A stretch of DNA of 64,000 nt from Caballeronia sordidicola (GCF_002220365.1 NZ_MTHB01000029.1:1-64000), one strand, 5' to 3'; positions 8,708 to 18,230 are shown, numbered from the stretch's first letter. Program-made: numbers and translations. The notes: a model not told the origin generated them from the sequence alone.

Positions 8708-8736
8708 TTTCATTCACTCTTTCATTCACTCTTTCA
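8708..8736. repeat. 12-bp direct repeat
   Basis: TTTCATTCACTC occurs at 8708-8719 and 8720-8731 and is followed by a partial third copy (TTTCA). It is non-coding and lies in the short convergent gap before the ectoine operon. Confidence 0.7.
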
Positions 8737-8796
8737 AGCGCCACGGAGAACGCGGTCGTGTCGGCCTGGGCAATGTCGGCGCAAAAATTCGGCACA

Positions 8797-8833
8797 AAAA
8801 AGACCGCCGGGCAAAACCGGCGGCCTGATTTTT
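8797..8833. terminator. Bidirectional terminator between convergent genes
   Basis: CCGCCGG at 8804-8810 pairs with CCGGCGG at 8817-8823. An A-run at 8796-8801 precedes it and five T at 8829-8833 follow, so it can act on both strands. It lies between the plus-strand small gene and the minus-strand doeD. Confidence 0.75.
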
Positions 8834-8872
8834 CAACACCAGACGAGATCGTGATGCAGCGGTAATGCGACG

Positions 8873-10258
8873 TTAAGCGATCGTCTGCGTGGCGACTTCA
8901 TCCACTGCTTCGCGCACGATACCGACGATCTCGTCCACATCTGCCCGCGTGATCACGAGCGGCGGTGCAAACCCGAGGATGTCGCCGTGCGGCATGGCCC
9001 GCGCGATCACCCCGCGCCGCAATGCGGCCGCCGAGACCTTCGGCCCGATCTTCAACGCTGCATCGAAAGGCTTGCGGCTTGGCTTGTCCGCCATGAATTC
9101 AAGCGCGGCCAGCATGCCGGTCTGGCGCACTTCACCCACTAGCGGATGCTGGTCGAATGCAGCATGCAATTGCGCGCCTAGATAAGCCCCGACATCCGCG
9201 GCGTTCTGCGTCAGGTTCTCACGTTCGAGAATGTTCAGGTTCGCGATAGCGGCCGCCGCGCAAATGGGGTGGCCCGAATAAGTCCAGCCGTGTCCCATCG
9301 GGCCATGTTCCTGTGAGCCCTTCTCGATCACGTCCCACACTCGTTCACCCACAATCACGCCCGACAGCGGCGCATAAGCGCTGGTGAGACCCTTCGCGAC
9401 GGTGATCAGGTCCGGCTGCATGCCGTAGTGCTGCGCGCCCATCTTCGACCCGAGCCGGCCGAAACCGCATACCACTTCATCGGAGATCAGCAGGATGTCG
9501 TGCTTCTTCAGTACTTGCTGGATCGCGGCCCAATAACCCTCCGGCGGCGCGATGATGCCGCCGGTCCCCATCACCGGTTCGCCAATGAACGCAGCAATCG
9601 TGTCGGCGCCTTCCTGCGCGATCAGCTTCTCGAGTTCTTCCACGCAATACGCGACAAACCGCGTTTCGTTCATGCCGGCCGGTGCCTGCCGGTACCAGTG
9701 CGGACAGACCGTATGCTTCACGCGATCGACCGGCAAATCGAAATGCTGATGGAAGCTCGGCAAACCGGTCAGGCTGCCCGTGACGATGCCCGAACCGTGG
9801 TAACCACGCTGACGCGAGATGATCTTTTTCTTGTTTGGGCGACCCAGCACGTTGTTGTAGTACCAGACAATCTTGATCTGCGTTTCGTTCGCGTCCGAAC
9901 CGGACATGCCGTAATAAACCTTCTTCATCCCCGCCGGCGACCAGTCGATAATCCGCGACGACAGCTCGATGATGGTGTCGGTGGAATGGCCCACATACGT
10001 GTGGTAGTACGCCAGCTTCTTGGCTTGCTCGTAGATCGCCTCGGCCACTTCGGTACGGCCATAGCCAATGTTCACGCAGTACAGGCCTGCGAAAGCGTCT
10101 ATATAGCTCTTGCCCTCGTGGTCTTCAATCCGGATACCCTTCGCTCCCCGAACGATCTTGCCGGGAAGAGCGCCGCTTGCGTGATCGTGCGCATGGGTCG
10201 ACGGATGCATGAAGTGTGCACGGTCTTCGTTGAACAGTTGTTCGAGTTGCTGTGTCAT
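8873..10258 (-). CDS. doeD: Class III aminotransferase, L-2,4-diaminobutyrate transaminase (DoeD-like)
   Basis: A 461-residue PLP enzyme of class III. The cofactor lysine is about K289 in DLITVAKGLTSAYAPLSG; LISDEVVCGFGR at 257-268 supplies the Asp that contacts the pyridine nitrogen, and YYGMSGSDANETQIK the phosphate site. By sequence alone it could be any omega-amino acid:pyruvate aminotransferase. The context (same operon as doeA, doeB and doeC) makes it the transaminase that converts L-2,4-diaminobutyrate to aspartate semialdehyde in ectoine breakdown. It is the last gene of the operon, 38 bp after doeC, and is followed by a terminator. The amino acceptor (pyruvate or 2-oxoglutarate) is not visible. 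Confidence 0.85.
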   Translation of the reverse strand: MTQQLEQLFNEDRAHFMHPSTHAHDHASGALPGKIVRGAKGIRIEDHEGKSYIDAFAGLYCVNIGYGRTEVAEAIYEQAKKLAYYHTYVGHSTDTIIELSSRIIDWSPAGMKKVYYGMSGSDANETQIKIVWYYNNVLGRPNKKKIISRQRGYHGSGIVTGSLTGLPSFHQHFDLPVDRVKHTVCPHWYRQAPAGMNETRFVAYCVEELEKLIAQEGADTIAAFIGEPVMGTGGIIAPPEGYWAAIQQVLKKHDILLISDEVVCGFGRLGSKMGAQHYGMQPDLITVAKGLTSAYAPLSGVIVGERVWDVIEKGSQEHGPMGHGWTYSGHPICAAAAIANLNILERENLTQNAADVGAYLGAQLHAAFDQHPLVGEVRQTGMLAALEFMADKPSRKPFDAALKIGPKVSAAALRRGVIARAMPHGDILGFAPPLVITRADVDEIVGIVREAVDEVATQTIA

Positions 10259-10296
10259 GAGTTGCTCCTTAGATTCCTGTCATTGCGTTAATTCCA

Positions 10297-11775
10297 CTAA
10301 GCCGTGACGCTGAGCGGCAAGCCGAGGTTACCGAGGCAAAAATATTTGATTTCGACGAACGGCTCGAAACCCTCCGCTCCCCCTTCACGGCCGAGGCCCG
10401 ACGCCTTCATGCCGCCGAAGGGGATAGGCGCGCCGGTGAACTTGACGCCGTTGACCGAGATCATGGCGAACTCGAGCCGGCGCACCAGTTGAAAGATCGT
10501 GTCCATGCGCGTGGCGCAGATGTAGGCGGCCAACCCGTGCTCGGTATCGTTGGCTCTGGCCACCACTTCGTCCAGCGTGTTGAACGACGATATGGCCGAT
10601 GTCGGCGCGAAGTTTTCTTCATCGTAGATACGCATGCCGGGCGCAGCGTCGGCGACCACGGTAGGCTCGAAGAACCACCCGCCAAGCGCATGCGCTTGCC
10701 CGCCCACGGTAATCCGCGCGCCCTTCGTCCGGGCGTCGGCCACGCGAGCGGCGGTGGTATCGAACGCGGCCTGATGCATCAGCGGTCCCACCTCGACGCC
10801 TGCCTCGAAGGCAGTCCCAACCTTCAACCCTCGCACCGCTTCGCTGTATTGATGAACAAACCGTTCATACAACGGCGCGGCCACGAAGATGCGGTTCGCC
10901 GCGCAACAATCCTGTCCCGACGTCTGGAACTTCGCGCCAATGGCCACCTTGACGGCCTGATCGAGATCAGCGTCCTCCGTGACGATGAACGGCGCGTTGC
11001 CGCCAAGTTCCAGCGCCAGCTTCTTGATACCCGACTCGGCCGACGCGCGCGCGACGAGCCCACCCACACGAGTAGATCCGGTGAAGCTGACGGCCCGCAC
11101 GCGCACATCGCGTACCAGTGTTTCCATCGCCATTTGCGGCTCCCCCAGCACGACGTTGAATACGCCCGCTGGAAACCCCGCTTCTTCGGCCAGTTGAGCC
11201 AGCGCAAGCGCCGAGAATGGGGTTTCGTGCGCGGGTTTGACGATCGCCGTGCAACCCGCGGCAAGTGCGGCGGCAGCCTTGCGGGTGATCATTGCCACCG
11301 GGAAATTCCACGGGGTGATAAGTGCGGCGACGCCGACCGGCTCCATCACCGTGCCGAGGTGGGCACCATTGACATGCGTGGGGATCGTGCGGCCGCAGAG
11401 GCGTTTAGCATCATTGGCGTACCACTCGACGAAGCTCGCCGCATACGTGATTTCTCCCCTTGACTCAGCCAAAGGCTTGCCCTGTTCCAGCGACAGAATG
11501 CCGGCCAGATCGTGCTGATGACGCAAGATCAATTCGTGCCAGCGCAGCAGGATCGCGCTGCGGCGCTCTTGCGGCACCCATCGCCAGGATTCAAACGCAT
11601 GGTGTGCGGCGCTAATCGCCGCTTCTATTTGCGCGCGATCCAGCATGGGCACATGACCGATCACTTCCTGGTCGGCGGGATTCTGCACGGCGATCGTTGC
11701 CGCGCTGTCGCTATGGATCCAGCGGCCATCTACATAACAAAGCGACTTGAAAAGGACGGGATGACCCAGCAACAT
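10297..11775 (-). CDS. doeC: NAD(P)-dependent aldehyde dehydrogenase, aspartate-semialdehyde type (DoeC-like)
   Basis: A 492-residue aldehyde dehydrogenase similar to succinate-semialdehyde dehydrogenases (GabD type). It shows the ITPWNFP and FTGSTRVGG nucleotide-binding motifs, the general base in LELGGNAP (E about 256) and the nucleophile in GQDCCAANR (C about 290). In the ectoine route this enzyme (DoeC, also called Ssd) oxidises aspartate semialdehyde to aspartate. Assignment rests on family plus operon. ATG 11775 has AGGAG six bases upstream on the minus strand; the open frame reaches 11856 but lacks a site there. A 155-bp gap separates it from asnC, longer than elsewhere in the operon, so an internal promoter is possible. 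Confidence 0.85.
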   Translation of the reverse strand: MLLGHPVLFKSLCYVDGRWIHSDSAATIAVQNPADQEVIGHVPMLDRAQIEAAISAAHHAFESWRWVPQERRSAILLRWHELILRHQHDLAGILSLEQGKPLAESRGEITYAASFVEWYANDAKRLCGRTIPTHVNGAHLGTVMEPVGVAALITPWNFPVAMITRKAAAALAAGCTAIVKPAHETPFSALALAQLAEEAGFPAGVFNVVLGEPQMAMETLVRDVRVRAVSFTGSTRVGGLVARASAESGIKKLALELGGNAPFIVTEDADLDQAVKVAIGAKFQTSGQDCCAANRIFVAAPLYERFVHQYSEAVRGLKVGTAFEAGVEVGPLMHQAAFDTTAARVADARTKGARITVGGQAHALGGWFFEPTVVADAAPGMRIYDEENFAPTSAISSFNTLDEVVARANDTEHGLAAYICATRMDTIFQLVRRLEFAMISVNGVKFTGAPIPFGGMKASGLGREGGAEGFEPFVEIKYFCLGNLGLPLSVTA

Positions 11776-11930
11776 GAGAGGCTCCTGATTGCACTGTATG
11801 ACGTCCATTTTCGTCCTCGCCGCCGCGCGATTTTTTCGATGTGACCCGCTAGGCATGGCGTTTTTTCTGTCCTGCGGGCCCTTTCCGCGATATTTCCTGA
11901 GTTTTTCTTGGGGTTTGCCTCGGGTTTGCT

Positions 11931-12401
11931 TTATTCCCAGTCCGGAACGCTGTCCGGCATGCTTTTTACAACCTTCGTGACGATGTACGTGAAATAGCGT
12001 TCGATCCCGATTTCATCCATCAACAGGGAGTCAATGAAGCGCTGGTAATGATCGATATCGCGCGATACCACATGCAGCACATAGTCCACGCCGCCGCCCG
12101 TCGCATAACATTGGACAACTTCCGGCGCGGCCAGCACGCGGTCTTCGAAGCGCCGCATGTCGTGCGCGGTGTGTTTTGCCAATGTCACTTCCACCACAAT
12201 CCGGCTCGCCTTGATCACGCCCACCCAATCGAGCTCTGCCCGATACCCCTTGATGACACCGCTTTCCTCGAGTTTGCGCACACGTTCCCACGCAGGGGAA
12301 ATCGATAGGTTCACCTCCTCGGCGAGCCGCGATTTCGTGATGCGCCCATCACGTGCAAGGATCCGCAGGATGGCGATGTCGTAGCGGTCGAGATTGATCA
12401 C
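11931..12401 (-). CDS. asnC: Lrp/AsnC-type regulator of the ectoine operon
   Basis: A 156-residue regulator with an N-terminal winged helix-turn-helix (LDRYDIAILRILARDGRITK, LAEEVNLSISPAWERVRKLE, GVIKGYRAE) and a C-terminal RAM ligand domain (ATGGGVDYVLHVV). Genes of this family sit inside ectoine catabolic operons of many Proteobacteria (called asnC or doeX), where the product acts with EnuR as an activator that senses a catabolic intermediate. Here it is two bases after doeB and upstream of doeC and doeD. The ligand is not shown by the sequence. Confidence 0.88.
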   Translation of the reverse strand: MINLDRYDIAILRILARDGRITKSRLAEEVNLSISPAWERVRKLEESGVIKGYRAELDWVGVIKASRIVVEVTLAKHTAHDMRRFEDRVLAAPEVVQCYATGGGVDYVLHVVSRDIDHYQRFIDSLLMDEIGIERYFTYIVTKVVKSMPDSVPDWE

Positions 12402-12403
12402 GA

Positions 12404-13444
12404 TCAGACGGCCACGGGAATATGACGTTCCACCAGATCGGCGACCACCGCTACCGTGTCCCCGATCTGGACCAGTCCTGGGAAGTGCCGCGCGGCCAGC
12501 AAGCCGCTGCGCCGCGCCAAATATTCAACTGCCGGCGCACCAGTACGCGTGGCGTCGTAGACACGGGCCAGCACATCGCCCTCATCAACCAAGTCCCCCA
12601 GATGACGACACATTTCGAGCAGGCCGCTATGCTCGCTCGTGGTGTAGCAAGTGCCGTCCGGCATGTCCAACAACGTCGTCGTCCGGTTGTTGCCCCGCAG
12701 ATCGTCCCGCGGCGATATCCCTTCCCGGTCGATGACTCCCGCGTGCGCGAGAAAGCCGTACACACCCCGCTCGGCAATCGCGACGCTTGCGGCCGTCGCC
12801 GTTCCGCCGCCGCCGAGTTCGGTGGAAACGAACACTTTCCCCGCTTCTTCCACCGCGGAATCGAACAGTCCGACGCTATCGAGTTCGAGCATGCGCATGG
12901 AATAGGGCGCGCCGAACGCACGCATCGCGGCTTCGCATCGCGCCTGCTGCTGGGCGTCAGGCAATACGTGAATGGCGGCAAACGGCAGGAAATCCAGCGT
13001 GCGGCCACCTGCATGAATATCGAGTACGTAGTCGGAAATGGGCAGCAAATGGCGCTGGAAATAATCCGCTATTTTTTCTGTGACGGTGCCATCCGGCTTG
13101 CCGGGAAAAGTCCGGTTGAGGTTGCCCGAATCCACCGACGAGGTGCGCGTGCCGGCCTTGAATGCCGGATAGTTCATGAAGGGCACGACGATCACGCGTC
13201 CGGTGACATCGCTTGCCTTGAGCGTTGACGCAAGCTTGGACAGCGCGATCGGCCCTTCGTATTCATCGCCATGATTGCCGCCCGTCAGGAGCACGGTCGG
13301 CCCTTCGCCGCGCTGGATCACGGTAATGGGAATCATGATGGCGCCCCACGCTGAATCGTCGCGCGAATACGGCAGCTTGAGGAACCCGTGCTGCTCGCCA
13401 ACGGCCGCTAGATCCACCGTCGGCGTAATGGGTGACGCACGCAT
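12404..13444 (-). CDS. doeB: N-acetyl-L-2,4-diaminobutyrate deacetylase (DoeB)
   Basis: A 346-residue zinc carboxypeptidase-like deacylase of the succinylglutamate desuccinylase/aspartoacylase family. Metal ligands are visible as GGNHGDEYEGP (H58, E61) and DIHAGG (H144), with NLNRTFPG in between. DoeB (EutE) removes the acetyl group from N-acetyl-diaminobutyrate, the product of ectoine hydrolysis. ATG 13444 is chosen because GGAG lies just before it; its ribosome site overlaps the stop of doeA at 13447, which implies translational coupling. The frame stays open upstream to 13738, but that part overlaps doeA in another frame and is a shadow. Confidence 0.92.
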   Translation of the reverse strand: MRASPITPTVDLAAVGEQHGFLKLPYSRDDSAWGAIMIPITVIQRGEGPTVLLTGGNHGDEYEGPIALSKLASTLKASDVTGRVIVVPFMNYPAFKAGTRTSSVDSGNLNRTFPGKPDGTVTEKIADYFQRHLLPISDYVLDIHAGGRTLDFLPFAAIHVLPDAQQQARCEAAMRAFGAPYSMRMLELDSVGLFDSAVEEAGKVFVSTELGGGGTATAASVAIAERGVYGFLAHAGVIDREGISPRDDLRGNNRTTTLLDMPDGTCYTTSEHSGLLEMCRHLGDLVDEGDVLARVYDATRTGAPAVEYLARRSGLLAARHFPGLVQIGDTVAVVADLVERHIPVAV

Positions 13445-13446
13445 GG

Positions 13447-14679
13447 CTACTCCTTCACGAACAATTGTCGAGGCGTGTTGCAGAAGGTCTCCACGCCCGT
13501 GCTGGTAATCAGGATGCTCTCCGTGATCTCCAGGCCCCAGTCGTCGAGCCACAGCCCCGGCATGAAGTGAAACGTCATGCCGGGTTCGAGGACCGTCTTG
13601 TCCCCCGGACGAAGACTCATCGTGCGCTCGCCCCAGTCGGGCGGGTAGCTCGCGCCGATCGGATAACCACAGCGGCTGTCCTTCTCGATTCCGGATTTGC
13701 GCAGCACCGCAAAAAACGCGTTGGCTATGTCTTCGCAAAGATTGCCCGGCTTCGCCGCCGCAAGTCCTGCTTCTATGCCCTCCACCACGGCCTTTTCTGC
13801 ATCGATGAAATGTTGCGGCGGACGGCCGAGATAGACCGTGCGCGATTGCGGACAGTGATACCGCCTGAAGCAGCCGGCAATCTCAAAGAATGTTCCTGCG
13901 CCCTTCGTGAACTCGGAGTCGTCCCAGGTCAGATGCGGCGCGGCTGCATCAGAACCTGTCGGCAGCAAAGGTACGATCGCGGGATAGTCTCCGCCATATC
14001 CCTCTACGCCCGTGATGCCTGCCGAATAGATTTCCGCGACAAGATCGCTCTTGCGCATGCCTGGTTCGACCCGCTCGAGAATGCGTGCGTGCATCTTCTC
14101 GACAATCCGCGCGGCAACTCGCATGTACTCGATCTCGCGAGGCGACTTGATCGCCCGCTGCCAGTTGACCAGGCCCGTGGCGTCGACCCATGTTGCCTGC
14201 GGCAGATGATGCATCAATGATGCATACGCTGCCGCGCTGAAATAGTAGTTATCCTTCTCCACGCCTATTCGACATTTATCCCAGCCACGTGCAGCAATCA
14301 CTTCACGCGATAAATAATCCATAGGATGCCGAACTTGTGACTGTACGTAGTGGTCAGGGTAGCCCACTATCTGGTCGTGACGCATGAAAACAGTGCGCTT
14401 CGCGCCGTTCGCGTCCTGTCCGCGACCGAACCATAGCGGCTCCCCTTCCATTGGCAAGAGCACGCACTGGTGCACATAGAACGACCACCCGTCGTAGCCG
14501 GTGAGCCAGCTCATGTTGGTCGGATCGGAGACAATCAGCAGATCGACCTCCGCTTTTTGCATCGCTCGCCGCGTCTTGGCAATGCGCGCGTCAAATTCGC
14601 TTTGTTCGAAATACAGGCGTGCGGCGGGTGCCGCTGCGCGTCTTTCTTGCTCTTGTGCTTGTTGCGTCATGAATGACAT
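13447..14679 (-). CDS. doeA: Ectoine hydrolase DoeA (M24/creatinase fold)
   Basis: A 410-residue protein of the Xaa-Pro dipeptidase/creatinase (M24) fold. An N-terminal domain ends near residue 165 and a pita-bread domain follows, with GVEGYGGDYPAIVP, ECxx-like FEIAGCFRRYHCPQSRTVY and LEPGMTFHFMPG. DoeA (EutD) opens the ectoine ring to N-acetyl-L-2,4-diaminobutyrate. The immediate pairing with a DoeB-type deacetylase is diagnostic of ectoine use rather than peptide turnover. ATG 14679 has a GAGGGG site four bases upstream; a second ATG lies at 14670. It starts nine bases after the end of eutC. Confidence 0.92.
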   Translation of the reverse strand: MSFMTQQAQEQERRAAAPAARLYFEQSEFDARIAKTRRAMQKAEVDLLIVSDPTNMSWLTGYDGWSFYVHQCVLLPMEGEPLWFGRGQDANGAKRTVFMRHDQIVGYPDHYVQSQVRHPMDYLSREVIAARGWDKCRIGVEKDNYYFSAAAYASLMHHLPQATWVDATGLVNWQRAIKSPREIEYMRVAARIVEKMHARILERVEPGMRKSDLVAEIYSAGITGVEGYGGDYPAIVPLLPTGSDAAAPHLTWDDSEFTKGAGTFFEIAGCFRRYHCPQSRTVYLGRPPQHFIDAEKAVVEGIEAGLAAAKPGNLCEDIANAFFAVLRKSGIEKDSRCGYPIGASYPPDWGERTMSLRPGDKTVLEPGMTFHFMPGLWLDDWGLEITESILITSTGVETFCNTPRQLFVKE

Positions 14680-14688
14680 CGTCCCCTC

Positions 14689-15681
14689 TCAGAGCGTCAC
14701 GTCGTTGTTAAAGATGATCCCTGCCTTTTGCCCGCGGGCGCGTTGCAACGCCAATGCGGCGATCGCCGTGTCCTGTGCACCAGTTCCCGTCAGGTCGCAG
14801 ATGGTGATGTCCTCGTCATGCGCGCGTCCCGGACGGCTACCCGCAATGACATGTCCCAACTCGGCAAAGCCGGCGTCCTTTGCAATAACACCAGCCTCGA
14901 TAGCGTGATGAAGCTCGCCGAGAATGCGCGTTTGCTGAAGACGATCGCAGACATAGCGCCCGGCGACGAGAACCGCCGGCGCGAGCTCGTTCTTGTGTTC
15001 GGCATCAGATCCCATCGCGGTGATATGCAAACCCGGGTGCAGGTCTTCAGCGTGTATCAACGGGCTTCGGCTTGGTGTAGTCGTGATGGCGATATCGGCA
15101 AGCGCAAGCGCTTCATGCACACTTGGGGCTACCTCGCCGCGAATTCCTTGCAGACCCTTCGCAAAGCGCCGCGCACGTTCCATGTCACGTGCCCAGACAG
15201 TGACGTGGTCGATCTCGCAGACCAACCGTAACGCCTCCAACTGGAGGCGTGCCTGCTCGCCCGCCCCGATCACGGCCACACGCCTAGCACCCTTGCGTGC
15301 GAGCCAGCGCGCGGCGACCGCGCCCGCCGCAGCGGTGCGAACCGCGGTGAGATAACCGTTGTCGAGCAGCACGGCCTCGGTCAATCCGGTGCGCGCCGAC
15401 AACACCAGCATCAGGCCGTTGAGACTCGGCAAACCGAGCGCAGGATTGTTGAAGAATCCGGGACTGACCTTGATGGCGAAGCTATCGAAACGCGGCAACC
15501 ACGCGGTCTTTACATCGACTTCACCGGCATGCTCGGGAAGGTCGAGACGAAGGACCGGCGGCATGGCCACGGCTTCAGTCGCGAGTGAAAGAAATGCTGA
15601 TTCAACCTGATCGATCGCGGCGAGATCAAGTGGCACGAGTGCACGCAACTGCGCTTCGCCGACGAGTGTGATGGCGGACAT
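14689..15681 (-). CDS. eutC: Ornithine cyclodeaminase/mu-crystallin family protein EutC
   Basis: A 330-residue protein of the ornithine cyclodeaminase family: substrate domain with KTAWLPRF and KVSPGFFNNP, then a Rossmann domain with VAVIGAGEQARLQLEA around residues 137-152 and AITTTPSRSPL. In ectoine clusters the member next to a threonine-dehydratase-like EutB is EutC, thought to help convert 5-hydroxyectoine to ectoine. The catalytic role is not settled in the literature known to me. GGAGG precedes ATG 15681, one base after the eutB stop, so the two are coupled. Confidence 0.85.
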   Translation of the reverse strand: MSAITLVGEAQLRALVPLDLAAIDQVESAFLSLATEAVAMPPVLRLDLPEHAGEVDVKTAWLPRFDSFAIKVSPGFFNNPALGLPSLNGLMLVLSARTGLTEAVLLDNGYLTAVRTAAAGAVAARWLARKGARRVAVIGAGEQARLQLEALRLVCEIDHVTVWARDMERARRFAKGLQGIRGEVAPSVHEALALADIAITTTPSRSPLIHAEDLHPGLHITAMGSDAEHKNELAPAVLVAGRYVCDRLQQTRILGELHHAIEAGVIAKDAGFAELGHVIAGSRPGRAHDEDITICDLTGTGAQDTAIAALALQRARGQKAGIIFNNDVTL

Positions 15682-15682
15682 G

Positions 15683-16657
15683 TCAAGCCTCCAGGATCAG
15701 CTGGCGATGCAGGCCGATATCGATATTCGCGCCGCTCATGACCAGTACGGCCGGGCCGCGCATAAGATCGGCGCGATCGATACGTCGGTCGAGTAAAGCG
15801 GCGATGCCCACCGCCGCCGCCCCTTCGATCACAAGCCGTTCTTCGCGATACGCATGCACGATCCCGCGCGCAATAGACGCTTCGTCCAGCAGCACGACGC
15901 TATCGGCGAGTTCTCGTGTCAGCGCGAAAGTATGTTCGTTGTCCAGGCCGATCCCGCCGCCCAGCGAATCCGCAAGCGTCTCGACTTCGTCGACAAGCAC
16001 GGGGCGCCCTGCTGCGAGACTCGCGTGCATCGCGGCGCCGCGTTCCATCGTTACGCCGATCATCGCGACGTCGGCACAGATCCGCTTGGCGGCAAACGCG
16101 ACGCCGCTGAACAAGCCGCCGCCCGACAAGGGCACGACAATGCTCGCCGTGTCCGGCAATGCCTCCATGATCTCCAGGCCGATAGTCGCCTGCCCCGCAA
16201 TCACATTGAGGTTGTCAAAAGGCGGGACGAATGCAAAGCCCTCATCGCTGGCAAGACGCAACGCCTGCGCCTGTGCTTCATCCTGACTCTCCCCCGCGAT
16301 CACGACACGCGCGCCGAGCGCAGTGACGGCATCGACCTTGTTCTTTGGCACCAGCGCCGACATGCACACGGCAGCCTCCATGCCGAGTGCACGCGCGGCA
16401 TATGCGATGGCACGTCCATGATTTCCCGTCGATGCAGTCACGACCCTGGCGATGCCGCGCTCCGCGAGATCGGCCAGCGCGTTGGTCGCTCCGCGCAGCT
16501 TGAAGCTGCCGGTCGGCTGCACGGTTTCGAGCTTCAGATAGACTTCCGTGCCGGCGATCCGCGACAGCGACGCTGACGCGAGCAAGGGCGTGTGTGTCAC
16601 ACGCCCCTCGATACGGCGGCGCGCACGATAGACATCGGCAAGCGAGAGAACAGGCAT
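15683..16657 (-). CDS. eutB: Threonine dehydratase-like PLP protein EutB
   Basis: A 324-residue fold-type II PLP enzyme. The cofactor lysine is K53 in TGSFKLRGA, the phosphate loop is PLSGGGLFSG, and STGNHGRAIAYAA marks the substrate loop. On sequence alone it would be called a threonine/serine dehydratase; as first gene of the eut/doe operon and coupled to eutC it is EutB of 5-hydroxyectoine use. The partner EutA (Asp/Glu racemase-like) seen in some clusters is not in this window. Its promoter region holds two copies of the GTCCTA motif. Confidence 0.85.
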   Translation of the reverse strand: MPVLSLADVYRARRRIEGRVTHTPLLASASLSRIAGTEVYLKLETVQPTGSFKLRGATNALADLAERGIARVVTASTGNHGRAIAYAARALGMEAAVCMSALVPKNKVDAVTALGARVVIAGESQDEAQAQALRLASDEGFAFVPPFDNLNVIAGQATIGLEIMEALPDTASIVVPLSGGGLFSGVAFAAKRICADVAMIGVTMERGAAMHASLAAGRPVLVDEVETLADSLGGGIGLDNEHTFALTRELADSVVLLDEASIARGIVHAYREERLVIEGAAAVGIAALLDRRIDRADLMRGPAVLVMSGANIDIGLHRQLILEA

Positions 16658-16696
16658 GAACGCAACCGCATGGATGAAGTCGATGCGATCGAGTCT

Positions 16697-16734
16697 AATG
16701 TCCTAAAAAGCGCTTTTTAATGTCCTAGTTCAAT
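16697..16734. promoter_or_regulatory. Predicted EnuR operator in front of the eut/doe operon
   Basis: AATGTCCTA at 16697-16705 and AATGTCCTAGTTCAAT at 16719-16734 form a direct repeat with a 22-bp period, about two helical turns. The second copy is an imperfect palindrome around CTAG. Between them is the inverted repeat AAAAAGCGCTTTTT (16705-16718). The site lies 40-77 bp upstream of eutB and downstream of the end of enuR. Matching sites occur at 18231, 25355 and 25519. Confidence 0.65.
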
Positions 16735-16779
16735 CGATACGGCAGGTGCCTGACGTCGACGCCCGGTCAATTGCCGGGG

Positions 16780-18177
16780 TCAACTGAAGTCGTGCACATG
16801 CGGGTACTGCTCGAACACTTCGCCGATGGTTTCAAGCGCGGTTTTAAAGGTGTGATCCGTCACTTCGGCGCCCACGCACAACCGCACCGCGTTCGGCCTC
16901 TCGGCGCCACGCACGAGGAACGGATCGGGCGATGTCACCGCAATATCCCGGTTGCGCAACTCGCGCGTGACGCGGTCCGCTTGCCAGTAATCGGGCACCT
17001 TCAACCAGGCAGACAACGCCTGCGGATGACTCCCTAGCAGATAACGGCCGAGCACCTCTCGAACCATTGCCTGCCGGGTCCCAAGGCGCTCACGCTGCAC
17101 CTGGACCAAGTGTTGCGCGGTCCCGTCCATGATCCAGCGCGTGGCGACCTCGGCCATGGGCGAAGTCGCCATCCAGCTGCTTACGCGCAGCACGCTTTCA
17201 GCGCGCAGCGCGAGGCGTCGCGGCATGGTGAGATAACCGATCCGCAAGCCGGTCAACACTGACTTCGTCATGCTCGTGCAGTAAAACGACAGCTCTGGAA
17301 TCAGACTGGAGATAGGCGTCTGCGTCTTGGCCGGTAACGCGCCATAGACGTCGTCCTCGATCACGTACACGCCATAACGCTCGGCAATGCGTGCAATCGA
17401 GCGGCGACGCGAATCCGGCATCAGGGCGACCGTGGGGTTGTTCAGCGTCGGGGTGCAGACCAGCGCGCTGACACGCTCGCTGTCGCACATCTCTTCGAAA
17501 TGTTCGGGACGTATGCCGTATTCGTCGATCTCAAGACCTTTGAGCGTGAAGCCCAGCACATTGGCCGAGCCAATTACGCCATGGTCAGTCAGGCTCTCGC
17601 AGAGTACGGTGTCGCCGGGGCCGACGAACGATGCCAGCGCCAGGAAGATGCCATGGGCGGCGCCGTTGGTGACCAACAGTGTTTCGGGATTCACCGGCAT
17701 GCCGAGCGTGGCGAGCCATGCCGCGCCCGCCTGGCGGTGATGATCAAAACCGGCAATCGGCCGAAACGCGCGTATCCATGGTTGATCCTCCACCGTGGCA
17801 AGCGTCGCGCACACCTTGCGCCACATGGCATCGTGCTCAGGGGTATGCACGATCCGCGCTATGGAAAAGTCGATGACCTCGCGCTCGGCAGTATCGAGCA
17901 TGTATTTCGACATGGTCTCGGTCACGCGCGCCGCGACGAAGCTGCCTCGCCCCACCTCGCAACGAATCAGCCCTTGGCGCTCCAGTTCTTTATAGGCGTT
18001 CGTCACTGTCTGCACGCTGATAGCCAGGTCCGCCGCGACCTCGCGCTGCGGCGGCAGGCGAGCGCCTGACGCAAGCGTGGCGCTTTCGATATCCGCCGCG
18101 ATCGCTTTCACCAGACGTTTGTATTTCGACTCGACGCCATGCACTGCACGCACTGCGTCACGCCACCGCTCGTTCAC
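16780..18177 (-). CDS. enuR: MocR/GntR regulator of ectoine uptake and catabolism (EnuR)
   Basis: A 465-residue MocR-type regulator: N-terminal winged helix (LPPQREVAADLAISVQTVTN to GRGSFVA, residues 41-82) fused to a fold-type I aminotransferase-like domain. The PLP lysine is K305 in CTSMTKSVLTGLRIG and the ring-contacting Asp lies in VIEDDVYG. EnuR proteins repress ectoine genes until an intermediate of ectoine breakdown reacts with PLP. The start is GTG 18177, with GGAGG five bases upstream. The gene lies between the eut/doe operon and the divergent ehu importer, with operator-like sites on both sides. Confidence 0.9.
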   Translation of the reverse strand: MNERWRDAVRAVHGVESKYKRLVKAIAADIESATLASGARLPPQREVAADLAISVQTVTNAYKELERQGLIRCEVGRGSFVAARVTETMSKYMLDTAEREVIDFSIARIVHTPEHDAMWRKVCATLATVEDQPWIRAFRPIAGFDHHRQAGAAWLATLGMPVNPETLLVTNGAAHGIFLALASFVGPGDTVLCESLTDHGVIGSANVLGFTLKGLEIDEYGIRPEHFEEMCDSERVSALVCTPTLNNPTVALMPDSRRRSIARIAERYGVYVIEDDVYGALPAKTQTPISSLIPELSFYCTSMTKSVLTGLRIGYLTMPRRLALRAESVLRVSSWMATSPMAEVATRWIMDGTAQHLVQVQRERLGTRQAMVREVLGRYLLGSHPQALSAWLKVPDYWQADRVTRELRNRDIAVTSPDPFLVRGAERPNAVRLCVGAEVTDHTFKTALETIGEVFEQYPHVHDFS

Positions 18178-18230
18178 GTTCGCCTCCGTTCAGTAGCTCC
18201 CATAGTGGCGCAGAAGCGGCCGCAAAAATT

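Noticed and set aside
9428..10291. 287-codon plus-strand frame opposite doeD
   Set aside because: Antisense to clear class III aminotransferase motifs; no ribosome site; no domain.
12422..13228. 268-codon plus-strand frame opposite doeB
   Set aside because: Antisense to the DoeB metal-binding motifs, Arg-rich, no domain.
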